The notes under the pieces: model-generated
Told to the model about the DNA's origin: nothing
Seen by the model: only the letters and a program-made list of their open reading frames with translations
Database searches by the model: none
Assembly: GCF_012911605.1 (NCBI RefSeq)
Contig: NZ_JAAMPT010000198.1
Location: 1-58,596 of the forward strand
Length of the DNA: 58,596 bases
Source: Flavobacterium solisilvae
Lineage (GTDB): Bacteria > Bacteroidota > Bacteroidia > Flavobacteriales > Flavobacteriaceae
Reading direction: 5' to 3'
In this document: positions 54,013 to 58,596 of the stretch, one piece after another
Layout of the letters: each line of letters begins with the position of its first letter
How positions within the stretch are numbered: the stretch's first letter is position 1
Position numbers and translations under genes: made by a program

Positions 54013-55950
54013 CTATTTAAAAATTTTAAATAAATGGAACGGCAACGCCGGATGTAACTCTACAAAATTCCATTCTTTGTCCCAATAATAACTGTTTCCT
54101 GTGATTAAATCGACCACTTTTATCGTTTGTCCTGGTTGAATTCCTAAGGATTGCAACGGTAATTGAACCCAAGTTTGCTTTGGATAATACGGATCGATGT
54201 TACAAATCATCAAGGTTTCATCGGTTTTATCATCGTCAAATTTGTAGTAAGCAATAACTTGATCGTTATCGGTATTACAAAACTGAATGTTATTCGTTTG
54301 CTGCAGTGACGGTTGTTCGTGACGGATTTTGTTCAGTCGAGTGATTAATGTAATCAATTTGTTTTGAACCGTCCAATCCCAATGATAGACTTCATATTTT
54401 TCGGAATTGAAATATTCTTCTTTGCCTGGCATTGCAGCCGAAACCATGTATTCATAGGCTGGACCATAAATTCCAACACTTGAACTCAACGTTGCTGCCA
54501 AGAAATATTTGTGAAGGTAAACACTTTCCATTCCGCTTTGTAATGCATACGGAAGAATGTCTGGCGTATTTGGCCAAAAGTTTGGTCGGAAGAATTCTTT
54601 TTGCTCCGTTTTGGATAATTCAGTAAGATATTCAATTAGTTCAGCTTTGGAATTTCGCCACGTAAAATAAGTATAGGATTGTGTAAATCCTTGTTTTGCC
54701 AATTCATGCATAATTTTTGGTCGCGTAAATGCTTCGGCTAAAAACAAAACATCAGGATGTTTTTTCTTTACTTCGGCAATCAACCAACCCCAAAAATAGA
54801 ATGGTTTAGTATGTGGATTATCTACTCTGAAAACTCGGATATCACATTCTTCTACCCAAAATAGCGCAACGTCTAACAATTCTTTCCAAAGATTTTTCCA
54901 ATCACCACTTTCAAAATATATCGGCTGAATATCTTGGTATTTTTTTGGTGGATTTTCAGCATATTGAACCGTTCCATCAGGTCGCCATTTGAACCATTGC
55001 GGAAAATCTTTTACATACGGATGATCGGGCGCAGCTTGCAAAGCATAATCCATTGCAACTTCAATTCCGAGTTTTTTTGCTTCTTTTACCAATGATTTGA
55101 AATCATCAATTGTTCCCAATTCAGGATGTGTTGCTTTGTGTCCGCCGTGTTTTGAACCAATTCCCCAAGGCGAACCAACATCTCCTTTTTGCGCATTGGT
55201 AGCATTGTTTTTCCCTTTACGATTAACTTCTCCAATGGGATGAATTGGTGGAAAATATAAAGTGTCAAATCCCATAGCAGCAACTCTTGGTAAGAGTTTC
55301 TCACAATCTTTAAATGTTCCGTGCTTGCCTTCTTGCGAAGCCGAACGTGGAAAAAATTCATACCAAGTGCTAAACAATGCTTTTTTTCTATCAACGTAAA
55401 CTTTCAGTTCAGCCGATGTATTAGCCAATGTTCGTGTTGGATGATTATAAAAAATATGATGCAATTCAGCCGACAAAGCAATCTGAATGGCATCATCATA
55501 TAATTTTTCGTCTTGAAAAGCTTTAATCGCTTTCGTCAAATAGGCTTTCTCTTCCTTAGAAACTTCTTTTAAAATCGCCTGACAATACTCAGCTCCTTCC
55601 AAAAGTTCTGATTTTACGTGTTGATTATCCTGAATTTTGCGCTCGGTTCCATGTTGCCAATTCAAAGCATAATCAACCCAAGCTTCAACAAAATAGGAAT
55701 AATGACCTTGTTTTTCGACTTTAAAAGTAGCTGTCCATTCATCATTACCCATTTCCGTCATTCTCACTTCTTGCCATTTTTTGTCTTTTTCGTGTTTGAA
55801 TTTCACGCAAGTTGCCACAACATCATGTCCATCGGCAAAAACATTTGCAGTAACTACCACTTTTTCTCCAACAATTCTTTTGATAAAAAATGCACCACCG
55901 TCTAATTGAGGTTGCACATTTTCGATTATAATTCGGGTTTGGTTTTGCAT
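54013..55950 (-). CDS. glgE: Alpha-1,4-glucan:maltose-1-phosphate maltosyltransferase
   Basis: GlgE extends alpha-1,4-glucan chains by two glucoses from maltose-1-phosphate. The 645-aa product has the N-terminal maltosyltransferase domain (about 1-190, PQLDGGAFFIKRIVGEKV) and a GH13 core with TLYFPPIHPIGEVNRKGKNN. The nucleophile Asp is in FRVDNPHTKPFYFWGW, and the general acid Glu in FLAEAFTRPKIM. The C-terminal domain ends PFHLFKIFK. It is the first gene of the glucan operon and diverges from the alpha/beta hydrolase gene across a 74-bp intergenic region that must hold both promoters. Confidence 0.95.
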   Translation of the reverse strand: MQNQTRIIIENVQPQLDGGAFFIKRIVGEKVVVTANVFADGHDVVATCVKFKHEKDKKWQEVRMTEMGNDEWTATFKVEKQGHYSYFVEAWVDYALNWQHGTERKIQDNQHVKSELLEGAEYCQAILKEVSKEEKAYLTKAIKAFQDEKLYDDAIQIALSAELHHIFYNHPTRTLANTSAELKVYVDRKKALFSTWYEFFPRSASQEGKHGTFKDCEKLLPRVAAMGFDTLYFPPIHPIGEVNRKGKNNATNAQKGDVGSPWGIGSKHGGHKATHPELGTIDDFKSLVKEAKKLGIEVAMDYALQAAPDHPYVKDFPQWFKWRPDGTVQYAENPPKKYQDIQPIYFESGDWKNLWKELLDVALFWVEECDIRVFRVDNPHTKPFYFWGWLIAEVKKKHPDVLFLAEAFTRPKIMHELAKQGFTQSYTYFTWRNSKAELIEYLTELSKTEQKEFFRPNFWPNTPDILPYALQSGMESVYLHKYFLAATLSSSVGIYGPAYEYMVSAAMPGKEEYFNSEKYEVYHWDWTVQNKLITLITRLNKIRHEQPSLQQTNNIQFCNTDNDQVIAYYKFDDDKTDETLMICNIDPYYPKQTWVQLPLQSLGIQPGQTIKVVDLITGNSYYWDKEWNFVELHPALPFHLFKIFK

Positions 55951-56024
55951 TTTATATTAATTTTAGGAAGTTGTAATTTAGAAAAAAATACAATACATTA
56001 TAAATTGCATTAAAATTTATTGAA

Positions 56025-56888
56025 ATGACAAAAAAAACCAAAATAGGCAATCAATCATTGAAAATTCCTAAGATAATCCTTGTAACAGCTAAATTTTTAG
56101 AAGCAATTTCACCAAAATTAGCGATGCTCTTTGCAGCAAAATTATTTGTAACACCAATAAAATATAAAATTCCAAAGCGAGAATTGCACATGGAGCAAAA
56201 AAGTATTCAAAGTAAACTTTTTGTTCCTTCGCTCAAAAAGAATATTGTGGTTTATAATTATGGTAAAAGTGATAAGAAAATATTATTAGTTCACGGTTGG
56301 TCAGGTCGTGGCACACAATTAGTAAAAATTGCTGATGAAATGCTGGATTTAGGATATTCAACCATTAGTTTTGATGCGCCAGCTCATGGAAAATCGGAAG
56401 GAAAAACTACTATAATGACAGAGTTTATTGCTTCAATTTTAGAAATCGAAAAACAATTTGGTCCATTCGAATTTGCGATTGGTCATTCACTTGGCGGAAT
56501 GTCAATTCTAAACGCTATAAAACAAAATCTAAGTATAAAAAAAGCAGTAATCATTGGAAGTGGTGATATTATTCAAGACATTATTGATGATTTTATTCAA
56601 AAACTGCAATTGAAACCGAAGATTGGCTTATTACTGAAAAATCATTTTGAAAGAAATTTTGGCGAACCAATGGAAAATTATGCGGCAAGTTTTTCGGCAA
56701 AATCAATAACTGTTCCAGTTTTAATCATTCATGATAAAAATGATGATGATGTAAATGTAAAAGCAGCTTACAACATTCATAAAAACTTAAAAAACAGCTC
56801 ACTGATGATTACTGAAGGTTTAGGTCATCGAAAAATTCTGGGTGACAGCAAAGTAATTGAAACTGTAAAAGAGTTTATTTGTAACTAA
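56025..56888 (+). CDS. Alpha/beta hydrolase
   Basis: This 287-aa alpha/beta-hydrolase has the oxyanion motif HGWSGRG (90-96), the nucleophile Ser155 in GHSLGG, a late Asp in IIHDKNDDDVNV and the catalytic His in GLGHRKIL. The first ~50 residues contain a hydrophobic helix and a PIKYKIPKRE segment found in a group of bacterial esterase-like hydrolases. The substrate is unknown. A perfect 11-bp hairpin spans its stop codon and precedes the nuclease gene by 8 bp. Confidence 0.9.
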   Translation: MTKKTKIGNQSLKIPKIILVTAKFLEAISPKLAMLFAAKLFVTPIKYKIPKRELHMEQKSIQSKLFVPSLKKNIVVYNYGKSDKKILLVHGWSGRGTQLVKIADEMLDLGYSTISFDAPAHGKSEGKTTIMTEFIASILEIEKQFGPFEFAIGHSLGGMSILNAIKQNLSIKKAVIIGSGDIIQDIIDDFIQKLQLKPKIGLLLKNHFERNFGEPMENYAASFSAKSITVPVLIIHDKNDDDVNVKAAYNIHKNLKNSSLMITEGLGHRKILGDSKVIETVKEFICN

Positions 56889-56910
56889 TTTTTAGTAATT
56901 TAGTTACAAA
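56878..56910 (+). terminator. Hairpin across the hydrolase stop codon
   Basis: TTTGTAACTAA (56878-56888) is complementary to TTAGTTACAAA (56900-56910). No U-tract follows. It may reduce read-through from the hydrolase gene or influence translation of the nuclease gene that starts at 56919. Confidence 0.5.
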
Positions 56911-56918
56911 TATAAATC

Positions 56919-57557
56919 ATGTCGTACATCCAATTAGCACCAAATATTTACGATTGTAGCAGTTGCCAAAAACGATGCGACGGAAAATCTATTGGAGTTT
57001 ATGATTTTGAAAAAGACGTAAATTTCTCTGAAGCTATCGAAGAACAAGTTATAAGACGAATTAACAAATCAAATGCTGAGCTATTCGCTTTTAAAACTAA
57101 AAAAAGTGGTTATCCTGATATTGAAATAATTTCTAAAACTTCAATAGATATTCCCGTTTGTTATATTGAAATCAAGGTACAATCTCGGACATTTATGTCA
57201 GTTGAAAAGATATTACCAAATAGCAATTTAAAACCCTCCGAAACTATCGCTCTAAATTTGAGCGATTTAGAAAGATACTTTGAAATTCATGAAAGAGAAA
57301 AAATAGACTTATATATCGTTTGGTGCATAAAAAATAGAAATTGCATAAACAATCAAAATACAGATTTATATTTTTATCAGAATATTAAAGAATTAGAAAA
57401 AATCAGATTTAATGATAAAAACAATTCACGAAAATTCAGAAGAGCTTCTGGGATTGGAGATGTTGTTAATGGTCAACACAAAGGTGTTTTAGTTAATTAT
57501 CACTTCAGTTTAAACGAATTAATCGAAGGACTTCCAACTATTATAAATACTTATTAA
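56919..57557 (+). CDS. Predicted PD-(D/E)XK nuclease
   Basis: I do not recognise this 212-aa protein by family name. It has the layout of a PD-(D/E)XK nuclease: a helix with Glu residues (AIEEQVIRRI, 39-48), then YPDIEI (D67), then VCYIEIKVQSR with E84-x-K86 and Q88. The PD-to-ExK spacing of 16 residues is normal for restriction-like nucleases. An N-terminal Cys set (C13, C16, C20 in DCSSCQKRC) may bind metal. The C-terminal part has RKFRRASGIGDVVNGQHKG, a basic segment suited to DNA contact. It is separated by 4 bp from an endonuclease III-like gene, so the two are almost certainly co-expressed. A restriction or repair role is inferred. Confidence 0.65.
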   Translation: MSYIQLAPNIYDCSSCQKRCDGKSIGVYDFEKDVNFSEAIEEQVIRRINKSNAELFAFKTKKSGYPDIEIISKTSIDIPVCYIEIKVQSRTFMSVEKILPNSNLKPSETIALNLSDLERYFEIHEREKIDLYIVWCIKNRNCINNQNTDLYFYQNIKELEKIRFNDKNNSRKFRRASGIGDVVNGQHKGVLVNYHFSLNELIEGLPTIINTY

Positions 57558-57561
57558 AATA

Positions 57562-58206
57562 ATGAACTTATTTAAAACAGACGACAATTGGTCAGAAAAA
57601 TTAAAGCCTTTAATCGAAAAATACAAAGGAAGAAAGCATCCGTTAGAATATAAAAACAACTACCAACTATTGGTCATGGTTATACTTTCTGCTCAAGATT
57701 CTGATGCTAATATAAATAAAATTGCTCCAACATTATTTGAAGTATTTCCAAATATGAAAACACTCGCTGATTCAAATACTGACACATTAATCCCATATAT
57801 TTCAAAAGTTAGAAATTTTGAAACAAAAGCAAATTGGATTATAGAAATAGCACAAACAATCCAATCTAACGAAAATATTCCACTATCAATGGAGAAACTA
57901 ACGGCACTCAAAGGTATAGGAAGAAAATCAGCAAATGTAATTCTTGGAGAAACAAATAAACTCGCGGAAGGAATAATAGCTGATCTACACGTAATAAGAG
58001 TAGCGCCCAGAATTGGACTTTGTAACGAAAATAAAGACGGAAACAAAATAGAAAAACAGTTGATGCAAATACTCCCAAAAAATATTTGGAACGAAATTGG
58101 AATGGCACTTTCCTTTCTAGGAAGAGAAATATGTCGTCCAACAAATCCAAAGTGCAATGACTGTATTATAAATATTAATTGCAAACATTACAAATCAACT
58201 CAATAA
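57562..58206 (+). CDS. Endonuclease III-like DNA glycosylase
   Basis: This 214-aa HhH-GPD glycosylase/AP lyase is of the Nth family. It shows the LSAQDSDANINKIAP helix (E. coli LSAQATD), the helix-hairpin-helix LKGIGRKSANVILGE with the catalytic Lys122, the conserved Asp141 in ADLHVIRVAPRIGL, and a C-terminal [4Fe-4S] loop with Cys at 191, 198, 201 and 207 (C-x6-C-x2-C-x5-C). All catalytic residues are present, so it should excise damaged or modified bases and cut the backbone. The VDTH of typical Nth is replaced by IADLH, so it may be a divergent paralogue. Its pairing with a nuclease gene is unusual for a housekeeping nth. Confidence 0.88.
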   Translation: MNLFKTDDNWSEKLKPLIEKYKGRKHPLEYKNNYQLLVMVILSAQDSDANINKIAPTLFEVFPNMKTLADSNTDTLIPYISKVRNFETKANWIIEIAQTIQSNENIPLSMEKLTALKGIGRKSANVILGETNKLAEGIIADLHVIRVAPRIGLCNENKDGNKIEKQLMQILPKNIWNEIGMALSFLGREICRPTNPKCNDCIININCKHYKSTQ

Positions 58207-58290
58207 TATAAATATTCCCATACTCTTTAATTGTTTGTTGTCATTTCACTTCAATCCATCCCACTAAGAAAGAGGTGCTTTATAAACAAA

Positions 58291-58322
58291 AAAGCCTGTC
58301 TAAATTATAGACAGGCTTTATA
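58291..58322 (-). terminator. rRNA operon terminator
   Basis: AAAGCCTGTCTA and TAGACAGGCTTT form a strong stem of about 12 bp. In the minus direction it is followed by TTTTTTG. It lies just after the 5S gene. Confidence 0.92.
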
Positions 58323-58325
58323 AAA

Positions 58326-58433
<108 letters not shown>

Positions 58434-58449
58434 AAAGGTTTTGCAAGGG

Positions 58450-58468
58450 TCTCGTTCTTAAAACGAGA
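58450..58468 (-). other. Spacer hairpin between 23S and 5S
   Basis: TCTCGTT and AACGAGA can pair in the 23S-5S spacer. This is a possible RNase III processing or antitermination structure. Confidence 0.4.
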
Positions 58469-58528
58469 ACATTACACAATATCTTAACATACTGAGATAA
58501 AGAAAATTTATTTTTTTGAAAGATTGCT

Positions 58529-58560
58529 CTTGTGTCTCATTAATTAAAACGAGACACAAG
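58529..58560 (-). other. 10-bp inverted repeat just after 23S
   Basis: CTTGTGTCTC (58529-58538) pairs perfectly with GAGACACAAG (58551-58560). It lies directly after the presumed 3' end of 23S and may be part of the processing stem. Confidence 0.5.
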
Positions 58561-58565
58561 ATGCG

Positions 58566-58596
58566 ACGTACATAAGCTTACGGATTATTAGTACTA
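58566..58596 (-). rRNA. rrl: 23S ribosomal RNA, 3' terminal fragment
   Basis: On the minus strand the window begins TAGTACTAATAATCCGTAAG, which aligns with the conserved 23S end GGTACTAATGAACCGTGAGG. Only about 30 nt are visible; the gene continues beyond the window. Confidence 0.75.

Noticed and set aside
57693..58184. Minus-strand ORF of 163 aa opposite the endonuclease III-like gene
   Set aside because: It is the antisense of a gene with all catalytic residues conserved.
58207..58290. Possible attachment site or tRNA between the glycosylase gene and the rRNA terminator
   Set aside because: No cloverleaf and no direct repeat with the sequence before 56919 could be found by eye.

Overview
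The window looks like a chromosomal segment of a Flavobacterium-like member of the Bacteroidota. The base composition is low in G+C. There are type IX secretion (T9SS) genes (a type B sorting domain, PorP/SprF, PorQ), 'TTTG / TAnnTTTG' promoters without clear Shine-Dalgarno sites, a mevalonate-pathway HMG-CoA synthase, and many A/T-rich hairpin terminators. All family calls come from reading the sequence; no database search was run.

Layout. 1-3690: the 3' end of a large T9SS type B cargo protein with 81-bp tandem repeats, followed by PorP/SprF and an OmpA/TPR protein. 3759-14323: housekeeping genes (CorA, HutI, an MFS transporter, a DUF2007-like protein, a half-size DEAD-box protein, an NtrC-type regulator without its DNA-binding domain, PanB, an RluA-type pseudouridine synthase, a DUF5723-like protein, a class 3 aldehyde dehydrogenase). 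14354-28408: a 1331-aa hybrid histidine kinase, a zinc peptidase, HMG-CoA synthase, YifB, a patatin, an M1 aminopeptidase, RecG and a bestrophin. 28455-32445: an alcohol/aldehyde oxidation cluster (AraC regulator, DUF779, AdhP-type ADH, ALDH) with two operator-like half sites 21 bp apart upstream of the ALDH gene. 32687-47151: PheT, an orphan ExbD, ribosomal protein S1, a NupG-type MFS, Cmk, PorQ, Lon, a lipoprotein, a UMF1-type MFS and an M48 peptidase.

47187-55950 (minus strand) is an alpha-glucan operon in the order glgE, maltokinase, GIY-YIG cassette, glgB, GH31 alpha-glucosidase. It encodes the maltose-1-phosphate route to glycogen but has no trehalose synthase. The GIY-YIG gene sits between two copies of one inverted-repeat family, inside the operon. 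56025-58206 holds an alpha/beta hydrolase and a tight two-gene unit: a predicted PD-(D/E)XK nuclease and an endonuclease III-like glycosylase. This unit abuts the terminator of an rRNA operon, of which the 5S gene and the very 3' end of 23S are visible on the minus strand.

Intergenic DNA carries several repeat families: protein-coding tandem repeats, long perfect inverted repeats, and a structured-looking element of about 90-110 bp present twice (9708-9817 plus, 37785-37872 minus). The only gap above 300 bp, 37615-37969, holds the rpsA promoter and leader, the second copy of that element and a nested terminator. The best candidates for undescribed biology are the nuclease/glycosylase pair, the repeat-bounded GIY-YIG cassette and the duplicated intergenic element. 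No CRISPR array, prophage, insertion sequence or tRNA was recognised.
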